Below are positions 1 to 8,645 of a stretch of 64,000 nt of DNA, in pieces (position 1 is the stretch's first letter; every line of letters begins with the position of its first letter). Origin of the DNA: Vibrio sinaloensis DSM 21326 (GTDB lineage Bacteria > Pseudomonadota > Gammaproteobacteria > Enterobacterales > Vibrionaceae); contig NZ_AEVT01000072.1 of assembly GCF_000189275.1 (NCBI RefSeq), forward strand, positions 1 to 64,000, read 5' to 3'. The notes below the pieces were generated by a model that worked only from the letters and a program-made list of their open reading frames with translations, was not told the DNA's origin and searched no databases. Both the position numbers and the translations under genes were made by a program.

Positions 1-16
1 AGCGGCTTTTTTGTTG
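1..16. terminator. Partial terminator arm at window edge
   Basis: The window opens with AGCGGC followed by six T. This looks like the right arm and T-run of an intrinsic terminator whose left arm lies outside the window. It could serve a plus-strand gene to the left or, if bidirectional, the malic enzyme gene that ends at 28. Confidence 0.4.
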
Positions 17-27
17 TTCGCTTCTAG

Positions 28-1305
28 TTAGGCTTCCATGTAACCCGCTGGCATTTCGATGCGAGCCACACCAGAGTCAACCGCTGCCTGCGCTACTGCT
101 TTTGCAACACGTGGAAGTAGGCGAGAGTCCATTGGTTTTGGAATGATGTAGCCTGGGCCAAATTCTAGCTTGTCGACACCCGCGGCTTTAAGCACTTCCG
201 CTGGTACGTCTTCTTTGGCTAATTGACGGATGGCATCAACGGCCGCTAACTTCATCTCATCGTTAATTTCACTGGCGCGTACATCCAGCGCACCGCGGAA
301 AATGAATGGGAAACACAGGACGTTGTTGACTTGGTTTGGATAGTCCGAACGGCCTGTACCCATGATTAGGTCATCACGTACTTGGTGCGCAAGTTCTGGC
401 TTGATCTCTGGATCTGGGTTAGAACACGCAAATACGATTGGTTTATCTGCCATCAGTTTTAGGGCTTCTGCAGGTAGCAGGTTTGGACCTGATACACCAA
501 GGAATAGGTCAGCACCTTCAATGACGTCTTCCAAAGTGCGCTTATCTGTGTTGTTCGCAAATAACTGTTTGTATTCGTTTAGGTCGTCACGACGAGTATG
601 AATCACACCTTTGCGGTCAAGCATGTAGATTTTTTCACGCATCGCGCCACACTTGATCAACAGTTCCATACATGCGACAGCAGCAGCACCAGCACCAAGA
701 CAAACAATGGTCGCTTCTTCTAGCTTTTTACCTTGCAGTTCAATCGCATTCAGCATGCCAGCAGCAGTAACAATGGCGGTACCATGTTGGTCATCGTGGA
801 ATACAGGGACATCACAACGTTCAATCAACTGCTTCTCAATCTCGAAACAATCAGGTGCTTTGATGTCTTCTAAGTTGATGCCGCCGAAAGTGTCGGCAAT
901 ATTTGCCACAGTATCAACGAACTCTTCGATTGTGCGATGCTTCACTTCGATATCGATGGAATCAAGTCCCGCAAAACGCTTAAAGAGTAAAGATTTACCT
1001 TCCATCACTGGCTTAGAAGCCAGTGGACCTAAGTTACCGAGACCAAGAATTGCTGTGCCATTAGAGATGACAGCGACCATATTGCCTTTTGATGTGTACT
1101 TGTAGACATTATCTGGGTTTTGGGCAATCTCGCGAACGGGTTCCGCGACACCAGGGCTGTAGGCTAGAGCAAGATCATTTGCCGTTTCTGCCGGCTTTGT
1201 CAGCTCGACTGAAATCTTACCTGCAGTAGGGAGGGCATGGTAATCAAGCGCTTGTTGGCGGAATTGTTCTTCTGGGGATAGCTCTTGGTGGTTGTCATCG
1301 GACAT
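28..1305 (-). CDS. Malic enzyme, short form without phosphotransacetylase domain
   Basis: The enzyme oxidatively decarboxylates L-malate to pyruvate and CO2 while reducing NAD(P), in the cytoplasm. Visible marks are YSPGVAEP at about residues 49-56, the metal and substrate segment EDIKAPDCFE near 146-155, FHDDQHGT at 169-176 and the dinucleotide loop GAGAAA at 204-209. At 425 aa it matches the short prokaryotic malic enzymes. The E. coli MaeB protein carries an extra C-terminal phosphotransacetylase-like domain that is absent here. Cofactor choice (NAD or NADP) cannot be settled by eye. The gene stands alone, with a 269-bp gap to rpmE. Confidence 0.93.
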   Translation of the reverse strand: MSDDNHQELSPEEQFRQQALDYHALPTAGKISVELTKPAETANDLALAYSPGVAEPVREIAQNPDNVYKYTSKGNMVAVISNGTAILGLGNLGPLASKPVMEGKSLLFKRFAGLDSIDIEVKHRTIEEFVDTVANIADTFGGINLEDIKAPDCFEIEKQLIERCDVPVFHDDQHGTAIVTAAGMLNAIELQGKKLEEATIVCLGAGAAAVACMELLIKCGAMREKIYMLDRKGVIHTRRDDLNEYKQLFANNTDKRTLEDVIEGADLFLGVSGPNLLPAEALKLMADKPIVFACSNPDPEIKPELAHQVRDDLIMGTGRSDYPNQVNNVLCFPFIFRGALDVRASEINDEMKLAAVDAIRQLAKEDVPAEVLKAAGVDKLEFGPGYIIPKPMDSRLLPRVAKAVAQAAVDSGVARIEMPAGYMEA

Positions 1306-1525
1306 AGGTGTAGGTACTCGTTAATAATAATAGGAAAAGGGGAAATCCATTCTAGAGTAACTAAGTCAAGCTGCAAAGGTCAGAGTGCGACCCACGACGA
1401 TAAAAAGTGGGAAATGACTGGAGATTAGACCAGATCAATAGAGAGATCGCTGGTAAACAAGTCGAATAAAGAAATAATCAACCATATAGGCTTGTTTTTT
1501 ATATGGCTATTGAGTTTGGGAAAAC

Positions 1526-1552
1526 AAAAAAGGACGCCTTAGCGTCCTTTTT
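1526..1552 (-). terminator. Intrinsic terminator after rpmE
   Basis: A short inverted repeat AGGACGC-ctta-GCGTCCT is flanked by A and T runs. It lies about 25 bases past the rpmE stop and could work in both directions. Confidence 0.85.
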
Positions 1553-1574
1553 AGATTCGAGCAAAGAGAAGTGA

Positions 1575-1793
1575 TTACTTCTTGCTTGAAAGAGCACCGA
1601 AACGCTTGTTGAAGCGATCAACACGGCCGCCAGTATCAACGATACGTTGCTTACCAGTGTAGAATGGGTGACATTTGTCACATACGTCTAGGTGGATAGA
1701 CTCTTTAGTTAGAGTTGAGTTGAACTCAAAAGAGTTGCCGCAAGAACAAGTTGCTTTTACAGCTTTGTATTCTGGGTGGATACCAGCTTTCAT
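1575..1793 (-). CDS. rpmE: 50S ribosomal protein L31, zinc-binding type
   Basis: L31 is a small protein of the large ribosomal subunit that bridges to the small subunit. The 72-aa product has the four cysteines of the zinc-containing (C+) form: C16 and C18 in the CSC motif, and C38 and C41 in CDKC. Length and the [12 protein letters not shown] segment fit the family. It is divergent from priA, an arrangement also seen in E. coli, and ends in its own terminator. The zinc-free paralogue RpmE2 is not in this window. Confidence 0.97.
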   Translation of the reverse strand: MKAGIHPEYKAVKATCSCGNSFEFNSTLTKESIHLDVCDKCHPFYTGKQRIVDTGGRVDRFNKRFGALSSKK

Positions 1794-2072
1794 GGGATAA
1801 CCTCTATATAGGCCGTGTCGCTATCCGAATCTAAGCCGGACACCACACGTAGTGAATAAAAAATTGCTAGGATACCGCTGCCGTTTGGCGAGCCATATCT
1901 CTAAGGCGCGATATAGTAATGAATCATGTTGATAGGATCAACCAATTTACTAAGAAAGTTGCTACTTTTTTAGCCGCAGCCAAGGGATGCTGCAGAGAGC
2001 TTGGGCTATTGAGTGTATTTGCACTTTGGTCCTTTTCCCTTAGACTAGCTGTGTCTTCTTCCTCATTTCTCA

Positions 2073-4283
2073 ATGGCTTGTATGCGACCAACAATTGCTC
2101 GAGTGGCTTTGCCTGTTCCACTCGATAAACAGTTTGATTACCAGATCCCTGCCCACTTATTCCCGGTAATAGGTGGTCGAGTTTCGGTGCCTTTTGGTCG
2201 TCAAACCTTAGTGGGTATCGTGACGGCATTGGTTAACCATTCAGAATTTAGCCTAGATAAGTTGAAGCCGATTAAACAAGTGTTAGATAGTCAGCCAGTG
2301 TGGCCAGACAAACTCTACTCTTTACTGCAGTGGTGTAGCCTTTTTTATCAGTACCCACTAGGCGATACATTACTTAACGCCATGCCATCATCGTTGAGAA
2401 AAGGAAAGCCCGCCGATTTTGCAACGCTGGTGGAGTGGCAATTAACGCCAGCGGGGAGAAATCAGTTGATGCAGGGCTTTGGTCGAGCAGTTAAACAAGC
2501 CAAAGTGATGCATATGCTTGAATCGGGAGCGGTTTCTCATCAAGCATTTGTCGATCAAGAAGTGAGTTCGAGTGTACTTAAGACCTTGTCAGAAAAGGGC
2601 TGGATTGAGTCACTAGAAAAGAAACCCGTAATTCGAGACTGGCGCACTGATGTTGAGGCTGATGTCGATAAACCTAAGCTGAATACGGAGCAGGCCGTGG
2701 CGATTGCGACGGTAAACAGCTGCTCTGAGTTTGGCTGCTTTTTACTTGAGGGGGTTACGGGCTCAGGTAAGACCGAAGTTTACCTCAACTTAATCAAGCC
2801 TGTGCTAGAAAAAGGACGACAAGCACTGGTTTTGGTACCAGAGATAGGTTTAACACCGCAAACCATCAATCGTTTTAAAAAGCGTTTCAATGTCCCGGTT
2901 GAAGTCATTCACTCTGGATTGAATGACAGCGAACGACTTAACGCTTGGCTTAGTGCTCGTGACAATGCGGCTGGCATTGTGATTGGTACGCGTTCTGCGC
3001 TGCTGACGCCTTTCCACGATCTTGGCATTATTATCGTCGATGAAGAGCATGACTCCTCCTACAAGCAGCAAGACAGTCTGCGTTATCACGCTCGTGATGT
3101 CGCGGTTATGCGTGCGAACAAAGAGCAGATCCCCATTGTTCTGGGGTCGGCCACCCCTGCTTTAGAAACCTTGCACAATGCGTTAGTCGGCAAGTATCAC
3201 CACTTAGTGTTATCGAAGCGTGCAGGCAGTGCGACACCTACCACTAACAAGGTGTTGGATATCAAAGGGTTGTATTTAGAAAGTGGTTTATCTGCTCCGT
3301 TGATTGCTGAAATGCGCCGCCATCTTCAGGCGGGAAACCAAGTGATGTTGTTCTTGAATCGACGCGGTTTCTCGCCAGCCTTGATGTGCCATGAATGTGG
3401 TTGGATAGCGGAGTGCAAACGCTGCGATGCTTACTACACCTACCATCAGAACAGCAATGAAATTCGCTGCCATCACTGTGGCTCTCAGCAACCTATTATT
3501 CATCAATGTCACGGTTGTGGTTCGACGCATCTAGTGACTGTGGGGGTGGGTACTGAGCAACTAGAAACTCAATTAGCGAATTTGTTTCCCGATTACAAAG
3601 CGATTCGTATCGACAGGGACAGTACCCGCCGCAAAGGTAGCTTAGAAAGTGCATTGAGTGCGATCCGCAATGGGGAATACCAGATCTTGATTGGTACTCA
3701 AATGCTTGCCAAAGGGCATCATTTCCCTGATGTCACCTTAGTCGGTTTGCTGGATGTTGATGGCTCTCTCTACAGCAGTGACTTTCGGGCCTCAGAGCGA
3801 TTAGCACAATTGTTTATCCAGGTTGCCGGTCGTGCTGGGCGCGCAAGTAAGCCTGGAGAAGTCATTTTGCAAACGCATCACCCGGAACACAGTTTGTTGC
3901 AAGCGCTGTTGACGAAAAGCTATCGTCACTTTGCTGATACCGCTCTTCAGGAGCGCAAGCTTGCCATGTTGCCGCCGTATTCATTCCTTACTCTGTTCAG
4001 AGCAGAGGCTAATAACAGTGACACGGTAGAAGAATTTTTACGTCAGGTTCGACATACCTTAGAAGCTCACCCCTTGTTTGATGACAGTTGCCAGGTGCTG
4101 GGGCCAACTCCCGCTCCTTTAGCAAAACGGGCAGGGAAATTTCGTTGGCAGCTATTGCTACAAACCCAACAGCGACCAACCATGCAGAAACTGCTCTCGA
4201 GTGCCAAACCCGCTATTCAGTTACTGCCAAGTGCGAAAAAGGTGCGTTGGACGTTAGATATTGAACCGCAAGACTTGAGTTGA
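2073..4283 (+). CDS. priA: Primosomal replication restart helicase PriA
   Basis: PriA recognises stalled or repaired forks and D-loops and loads the primosome that restarts DnaB-dependent replication. The 736-aa product has an N-terminal DNA-binding part, Walker A in EGVTGSGKTE (about 226-235), a DEEH helicase box at 323-326, and eight cysteines in paired CxxC motifs around residues 440-485 that form the PriA zinc insertion. The start is uncertain: ATG 2073 gives MACMRPT, while ATG 2082 gives MRPTIAR, which aligns better with other PriA N-termini. Neither has a strong Shine-Dalgarno. It precedes cytR and ftsN as in E. coli. Confidence 0.96.
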   Translation: MACMRPTIARVALPVPLDKQFDYQIPAHLFPVIGGRVSVPFGRQTLVGIVTALVNHSEFSLDKLKPIKQVLDSQPVWPDKLYSLLQWCSLFYQYPLGDTLLNAMPSSLRKGKPADFATLVEWQLTPAGRNQLMQGFGRAVKQAKVMHMLESGAVSHQAFVDQEVSSSVLKTLSEKGWIESLEKKPVIRDWRTDVEADVDKPKLNTEQAVAIATVNSCSEFGCFLLEGVTGSGKTEVYLNLIKPVLEKGRQALVLVPEIGLTPQTINRFKKRFNVPVEVIHSGLNDSERLNAWLSARDNAAGIVIGTRSALLTPFHDLGIIIVDEEHDSSYKQQDSLRYHARDVAVMRANKEQIPIVLGSATPALETLHNALVGKYHHLVLSKRAGSATPTTNKVLDIKGLYLESGLSAPLIAEMRRHLQAGNQVMLFLNRRGFSPALMCHECGWIAECKRCDAYYTYHQNSNEIRCHHCGSQQPIIHQCHGCGSTHLVTVGVGTEQLETQLANLFPDYKAIRIDRDSTRRKGSLESALSAIRNGEYQILIGTQMLAKGHHFPDVTLVGLLDVDGSLYSSDFRASERLAQLFIQVAGRAGRASKPGEVILQTHHPEHSLLQALLTKSYRHFADTALQERKLAMLPPYSFLTLFRAEANNSDTVEEFLRQVRHTLEAHPLFDDSCQVLGPTPAPLAKRAGKFRWQLLLQTQQRPTMQKLLSSAKPAIQLLPSAKKVRWTLDIEPQDLS

Positions 4284-4635
4284 TGATCAGCATATCTCAG
4301 CATGCATGCTCTGTCATATGACGGAAAAGAGTTGTCGTGAGATTAATGAGTTGCAGTTTTTTCATTTATTTGTGACCCAGATCTTGTTTGTACTGCCCAT
4401 TTTGTTAAATCTCCCGTAACTTTGTGTTGTGAAATGAATAAACTAGGTGAGAGTTTACTTAACGCCAAGTACTCAAACACAACAAGTTAAACGTTTGCTA
4501 AAGGCAAATGGCGCATAAGAATGAGTTTTAGCTCATCACTATCACACATTCAGCCGTAAGTAATGAAGTGTGATTCAGCACGGTTTAGGTGGCACCACGC
4601 TACCAAAGTTGGAAATTGAAGAGGGTAAAAATTTT
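4284..4635 (+). promoter_or_regulatory. priA-cytR intergenic region with inverted repeats
   Basis: This 352-bp gap has no credible gene. It holds a short dyad ATGAG-N6-CTCAT (4521-4536) and a wider one, ATCACAC (4541-4547) with GTGTGAT (4568-4574) separated by 20 bases. TCACA/TGTGA-type half sites in front of a cytR gene suggest CRP or CytR control, but no full 16-bp CRP palindrome is present. An upstream TTTGTGA half site near 4370 lacks a good partner. The cytR Shine-Dalgarno lies in the last 20 bases. Confidence 0.5.
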
Positions 4636-5643
4636 ATGGCGACAATGAAGGATGTTGCCCAGCTAGCGGGAGTTTCGACAGCGACGGTTTCCAGAGCGTT
4701 GATGAATCCGGAAAAAGTATCTTCAGCGACAAGAAAGCGCGTTGAAGATGCAGTGCTAGAAGCTGGATATTCACCAAATTCTTTGGCGCGCAACTTGCGC
4801 CGAAATGAGTCAAAAACGATCATTGCTATCATTCCGGATATCTGTGACCCGTATTACACAGAGATCATTCGTGGCATCGAAGATGCGGCCATGGAACATG
4901 GTTATATTGTTCTGCTCGGCGACAGTGGTCAGCAGAAAAAGCGTGAAAGCTCATTTGTAAACTTAGTCTTTACCAAGCAAGCAGACGGGATGTTGCTGCT
5001 GGGTACCGATTTACCGTTTGATGTTAGTAAGCCAGAGCAGAAGAATTTACCGCCCATGGTTATGGCGTGTGAATTTGCTCCAGAGTTAGAGCTACCTACG
5101 GTACATATCGATAACTTAACTTCTGCATTTGAAGCAGTGAACTACCTAACGCAAATGGGCCACAAGCGTGTTGCTCAGATTTCTGGCCCAGAGTCTGCCG
5201 CGTTGTGTCAGTTCCGTCATCAAGGTTATCAGCAAGCACTGCGTCGTGCGGGTATTACCATGAACCCGAATTACTGTACGTATGGTGACTTTACCTTTGA
5301 GGCAGGAGCGAAAGCGATTCGTCAATTGTTAGCGTTACCTGAGTCGCCAACGGCGATCTTTTGTCATAATGATGCGATGGCTATTGGCGCTATCCAAGAA
5401 GCGAAAAAACTGGGCTTGCGCGTTCCGCAAGACTTATCTGTGGTTGGGTTTGATGATATTCAGTTCGCGCAATATTGCGATCCTCCGTTGACTACGATTT
5501 CGCAACCTCGTTATGAGATTGGCCGTCAAGCCATGCTGATGATGTTGGAGTTGCTGCGTGGTCATGATGTTCGTGCGGGCTCTCGCTTGCTTGAGACCGA
5601 GTTGGTCGTTCGCGAAAGTGCAGCGCCACCGCGTGTCATATAA
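4636..5643 (+). CDS. cytR: LacI-family transcriptional repressor CytR
   Basis: CytR acts with CRP to repress nucleoside uptake and catabolism genes, with cytidine as inducer in E. coli. The N-terminal helix-turn-helix (MKDVAQLAGVSTATVSRAL, residues 4-22) and the periplasmic-binding-protein-like effector domain with the VVGFDDIQFAQY segment are typical of LacI regulators. The position between priA and ftsN supports CytR specifically. ATG 4636 is chosen because it gives the standard MATMKDVAQ start and a GAGGG Shine-Dalgarno. A longer in-frame reading from GTG 4570 adds 22 residues unlike the family. In vibrios CytR is also linked to biofilm and competence. Confidence 0.93.
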   Translation: MATMKDVAQLAGVSTATVSRALMNPEKVSSATRKRVEDAVLEAGYSPNSLARNLRRNESKTIIAIIPDICDPYYTEIIRGIEDAAMEHGYIVLLGDSGQQKKRESSFVNLVFTKQADGMLLLGTDLPFDVSKPEQKNLPPMVMACEFAPELELPTVHIDNLTSAFEAVNYLTQMGHKRVAQISGPESAALCQFRHQGYQQALRRAGITMNPNYCTYGDFTFEAGAKAIRQLLALPESPTAIFCHNDAMAIGAIQEAKKLGLRVPQDLSVVGFDDIQFAQYCDPPLTTISQPRYEIGRQAMLMMLELLRGHDVRAGSRLLETELVVRESAAPPRVI

Positions 5644-5659
5644 TTGAGCTTTGATTGAT

Positions 5660-5693
5660 AAGCGGCGCATTTTGATGCGCCGCTTCCATTTCA
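5660..5693 (+). terminator. Hairpin after cytR
   Basis: A strong 11-bp stem AAGCGGCGCAT/ATGCGCCGCTT with a 4-base loop lies 17 bases past the cytR stop. The following T-run is interrupted, so termination may be incomplete. Confidence 0.6.
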
Positions 5694-5760
5694 GGTCTGT
5701 CATCACGCGCCAATCTGATTTAACATACCCTTAGTAGTAACAAACGATTGATGTACAGCA

Positions 5761-6312
5761 GTGGCAAACAGAGATTATGTAAAACGTGGGCGGGGCACTG
5801 GTGGGCGCAAGCAGCCTGCACGTAAGAAAGCGGCAGCCCCGCGCAGAAAACCTTGGCGTAGTGGATTAATCGCTATTCTATTGGTGGGCATGTTTGGTTA
5901 TGGCCTGTACATTTTGAATAATGATCCTGAGCCACCTACGCCTGTGGTGGAGGTTAAACCGAAACCAAAACCTAAGCCAAAAGAAGTGCTGCCTCCTCCT
6001 CCTGAAGAGAAGTGGGACTATGTGGAGAGCTTGCCAAGCCGTGAGGTTGAAGTAAAAGCTAAAGAGCAAGTGGTATCCAAAATTCCATATATCATGCAGT
6101 GCGGAGCTTACAAAAATGCGCAGCAAGCGGAAGCGCGTAAGTTGGATATTGCCTTCCAAGGGTTAACTAGCCAAATTCGCAAGGCAGAAGGAAGCAGCTG
6201 GTATCGCGTGGTGCTTGGCCCGTACAAATTTAAGCGTGATGCGGAACGAGACAAGCATAAGCTTCAACGAGTGAAGATAGAACCTTGTGCGATTTGGAAG
6301 GAATCTCAATAA
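5761..6312 (+). CDS. ftsN: Cell division protein FtsN, short Vibrio form, SPOR domain
   Basis: FtsN is the late divisome activator of septal peptidoglycan synthesis. Residues 1-33 form a basic cytoplasmic tail starting MANRDYVKRG, like the conserved FtsA-binding tip. A membrane segment spans about 34-52, followed by a Pro/Lys-rich linker (about 57-85) and a C-terminal SPOR domain (about 107-180) that binds denuded septal glycan. At 183 aa it is much shorter than E. coli FtsN (319 aa), mostly through a shorter linker. The start codon is GTG. It follows cytR and precedes hslVU. Confidence 0.93.
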   Translation: MANRDYVKRGRGTGGRKQPARKKAAAPRRKPWRSGLIAILLVGMFGYGLYILNNDPEPPTPVVEVKPKPKPKPKEVLPPPPEEKWDYVESLPSREVEVKAKEQVVSKIPYIMQCGAYKNAQQAEARKLDIAFQGLTSQIRKAEGSSWYRVVLGPYKFKRDAERDKHKLQRVKIEPCAIWKESQ

Positions 6313-6318
6313 ACAAAG

Positions 6319-6342
6319 GCGAGCCGAATGGCTCGCTTTTTT
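6319..6342 (+). terminator. Terminator between ftsN and hslV
   Basis: GCGAGCC-gaat-GGCTCGC followed by six T, directly after the ftsN stop. It separates ftsN from the heat-shock operon. Confidence 0.9.
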
Positions 6343-6366
6343 ACACTCCTCGCTAAGATTATCCCC

Positions 6367-6395
6367 CTTGAATTCCTACTCCTGTAACCTCATAT
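6367..6395 (+). promoter_or_regulatory. Sigma-32 (RpoH) heat-shock promoter of hslVU
   Basis: CTTGAA at 6367-6372 and CCTCATAT at 6388-6395, 15 bases apart, match the RpoH consensus CTTGAA and CCCCATnT closely, with one mismatch in the -10 C-run. Transcription should start near 6402, leaving a leader of about 36 bases before hslV. This fits the known heat-shock control of hslVU. Confidence 0.85.
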
Positions 6396-6437
6396 AAGTT
6401 CTAACATTGAGATTAAAACAACTATGAGGCCCTACTC

Positions 6438-6980
6438 GTGACTACCATTGTATCTGTACGTCGTAACAACAAAGTCGTCATCGCTGGTGATGGACAAGTA
6501 TCTTTGGGTAACACAGTAATGAAGGGCAATGCGCGCAAAGTGCGTCGCCTGTACAACAACAAAGTACTCGCAGGCTTTGCTGGTGGTACGGCTGATGCCT
6601 TCACGCTGTTTGAAAAGTTTGAAAGTAAACTGCAAATGCATCAAGGCCACCTAACTAAAGCAGCGGTGGAACTGGCTAAAGATTGGCGAAGTGATCGTGC
6701 CCTGCGCAAGCTTGAAGCATTATTGGCTGTCGCGGATGAAACGGCATCATTGATCATCACAGGTAATGGTGATGTTGTTCAGCCTGAAAACGATCTTATT
6801 GCGATTGGCTCAGGCGGCAACTTTGCTCAAGCTGCGGCAACGGCACTACTTGAAAACACTGAATTAGATGCACGTGATATTGCAGAAAAGTCACTCAAAA
6901 TTGCTGGTGATATCTGTGTGTTCACTAACCATCACCACACTATCGAAGAACTAGAAATTCCAGCTACTCCAGCCGAGTAA
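6438..6980 (+). CDS. hslV: ATP-dependent protease proteolytic subunit HslV
   Basis: HslV (ClpQ) is the threonine peptidase of the two-component HslUV protease and forms a double hexamer. After removal of Met1 the N-terminal Thr2 (MTTIVSVRR) is the nucleophile. The GDGQVSLG and [10 protein letters not shown] segments are typical. Length is 180 aa, close to E. coli. The start is GTG at 6438, and this codon places Thr2 correctly. It is followed after 51 bp by hslU in the same operon under a sigma-32 promoter. Confidence 0.97.
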   Translation: MTTIVSVRRNNKVVIAGDGQVSLGNTVMKGNARKVRRLYNNKVLAGFAGGTADAFTLFEKFESKLQMHQGHLTKAAVELAKDWRSDRALRKLEALLAVADETASLIITGNGDVVQPENDLIAIGSGGNFAQAAATALLENTELDARDIAEKSLKIAGDICVFTNHHHTIEELEIPATPAE

Positions 6981-7031
6981 TGACCGCTGAATAAATAAAG
7001 ATAGTGCTAACAGAATTTAAGGAAACTGATT

Positions 7032-8366
7032 ATGTCTGAAATGACACCTCGCGAAATTGTTCATGAACTTAACCGCCACATCATTGGCCAAGAAAATGCA
7101 AAGCGTTCAGTGGCGATCGCGCTACGTAACCGCTGGCGCCGTATGCAGCTTGACGAAAGCTTGCGTGTTGAAGTCACGCCAAAGAACATTCTAATGATTG
7201 GTCCAACGGGTGTGGGTAAAACTGAAATTGCTCGCCGTCTTGCTAAGCTAGCCAATGCGCCTTTCATCAAGGTAGAAGCGACTAAGTTTACTGAGGTGGG
7301 CTACGTAGGTAAGGAAGTGGAAACTATTATCCGTGACCTAACTGACGTTGCGATTAAGATGACTCATCAGCAAGCGATGGAAAAAGTAAAATTCCGCGCA
7401 GAAGAGCAGGCAGAAGAACGTATTCTGGATGCGCTACTTCCTCCTGCGCGTGATGCTTGGGGTCAAAACGAACAGCAAGATGAAACGTCTTCAAACACAC
7501 GTCAAATCTTCCGTAAGAAGTTACGTGAAGGCAAGTTAGACGATAAAGAGATTGAAATTGATGTTGCTGCGCCGCAGATGGGGGTAGAGATCATGGCTCC
7601 TCCAGGTATGGAAGAGATGACGAACCAGCTGCAAGGCATGTTCCAGAATCTTGCCGGTGATACCAAGAAGAAACGTAAGCTGAAAATTAAAGATGCGTTC
7701 AAGGCATTGACTGAAGAAGAAGCAGCGAAACTGGTTAACCAAGAAGAGCTAAAAGAGCAGGCTATCTTCAACGTTGAAAACAACGGCATCGTATTCATCG
7801 ATGAAATCGACAAGATTTGTAAGCGCGGTGAAAGCTCAGGTCCTGACGTATCACGTGAAGGTGTTCAACGAGATCTTCTCCCTCTGATTGAAGGTAGCAC
7901 AGTATCAACTAAGCACGGCATGGTGAAAACTGACCACATCCTATTTGTGGCGTCTGGTGCATTCCAAGTGGCTAAACCATCGGATCTAATCCCAGAGTTA
8001 CAAGGTCGTTTACCAATTCGTGTCGAGTTAGAAGCGTTATCAAGCCACGATTTCAAACGCATTCTGACTGAGCCTAAAGCCTCTCTGACAGAGCAGTACG
8101 TGGCGTTGATGAAGACAGAAGACGTTGATATCGAGTTCACCGAAGAGGGCATCACGCAAATTGCAGAAGCGGCGTGGACGGTAAACGAAACGACAGAAAA
8201 CATTGGTGCACGTCGTCTGCATACTGTCATGGAGCGCTTGATGGACGAGATTTCATTCGAAGCTACGGATAAGTCGGGCTCTAAGCTGACAATAGATGCA
8301 GCGTATGTCAAAGCCAAACTGGGTGATACGATCGAAGATGAAGATCTAAGTCGATTCATTCTGTAA
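7032..8366 (+). CDS. hslU: ATPase subunit HslU of HslUV protease
   Basis: HslU (ClpY) is the hexameric AAA+ unfoldase that feeds substrates to HslV. Walker A is GPTGVGKT at 57-64. An I-domain insertion with charged residues spans roughly 110-240. Walker B is IVFIDEIDK, about 250-260. The C-terminal tail ends LSRFIL, the segment that docks into HslV. Length 444 aa agrees with the family. A GGAAA-type Shine-Dalgarno precedes ATG 7032. Confidence 0.98.
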   Translation: MSEMTPREIVHELNRHIIGQENAKRSVAIALRNRWRRMQLDESLRVEVTPKNILMIGPTGVGKTEIARRLAKLANAPFIKVEATKFTEVGYVGKEVETIIRDLTDVAIKMTHQQAMEKVKFRAEEQAEERILDALLPPARDAWGQNEQQDETSSNTRQIFRKKLREGKLDDKEIEIDVAAPQMGVEIMAPPGMEEMTNQLQGMFQNLAGDTKKKRKLKIKDAFKALTEEEAAKLVNQEELKEQAIFNVENNGIVFIDEIDKICKRGESSGPDVSREGVQRDLLPLIEGSTVSTKHGMVKTDHILFVASGAFQVAKPSDLIPELQGRLPIRVELEALSSHDFKRILTEPKASLTEQYVALMKTEDVDIEFTEEGITQIAEAAWTVNETTENIGARRLHTVMERLMDEISFEATDKSGSKLTIDAAYVKAKLGDTIEDEDLSRFIL

Positions 8367-8380
8367 CCCAGCGTTACTTT

Positions 8381-8412
8381 AAAAAGCTCGCTCACTTTGA
8401 GCGAGCTTTTTT
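8381..8412 (+). terminator. Terminator after hslU
   Basis: A 10-bp stem AGCTCGCTCA/TGAGCGAGCT with a 3-base loop sits between an A-run and a T-run, just past the hslU stop. Confidence 0.93.
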
Positions 8413-8568
8413 GTTGGTCGTTAATCGGTTGTTTTGTGGTGTGTTTCTAATCTTTGATCTGAATAGCAAGCGATTGCACTCGCTTTAACCCAATATCCTG
8501 TACAGAAAAACATCGGGATAACGGTGTGCAACAAAGATTTTTATCTGTATGATGGCGCGCTTTTATGA

Positions 8569-8645
8569 TCGTCCTCACACTCCTGCGTGGTTTGAGAGGT
8601 AAATACGCCTAACCCGATTATCGGGCCAGCAAAAGCGAGACTCTA
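8569..8645 (+). promoter_or_regulatory. Structured leader upstream of the BCCT transporter (unidentified)
   Basis: The 75 or so bases before the start codon can fold into at least two helices. One pairs CCTC (8573-8576) with GAGG near 8595-8599 around an imperfect CACAC/GCGTG inner stem. A second is CCCG-ATTAT-CGGG at 8613-8625. The region is rich in unpaired AAA/TAA stretches as in a regulatory leader. I could not match it to glycine, TPP, guanidine or other riboswitch cores from memory, so identity is open. Confidence 0.3.

Noticed and set aside
653..1105. 150-codon open frame antisense to the malic enzyme
   Set aside because: It is the Ser/Pro-rich shadow of a well-conserved gene on the other strand and has no independent start signal.
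4570..4635. GTG-initiated N-terminal extension of CytR
   Set aside because: The added residues precede the normal LacI-family helix-turn-helix start and lie in the probable leader.
7865..8395. 176-codon open frame antisense to hslU
   Set aside because: It is a long shadow frame over a fully conserved HslU C-terminus and overlaps the terminator.
8569..8645. Known glycine, TPP or guanidine riboswitch before the BCCT gene
   Set aside because: I looked for the conserved cores of these classes and did not find them, so the leader is reported as unidentified instead.
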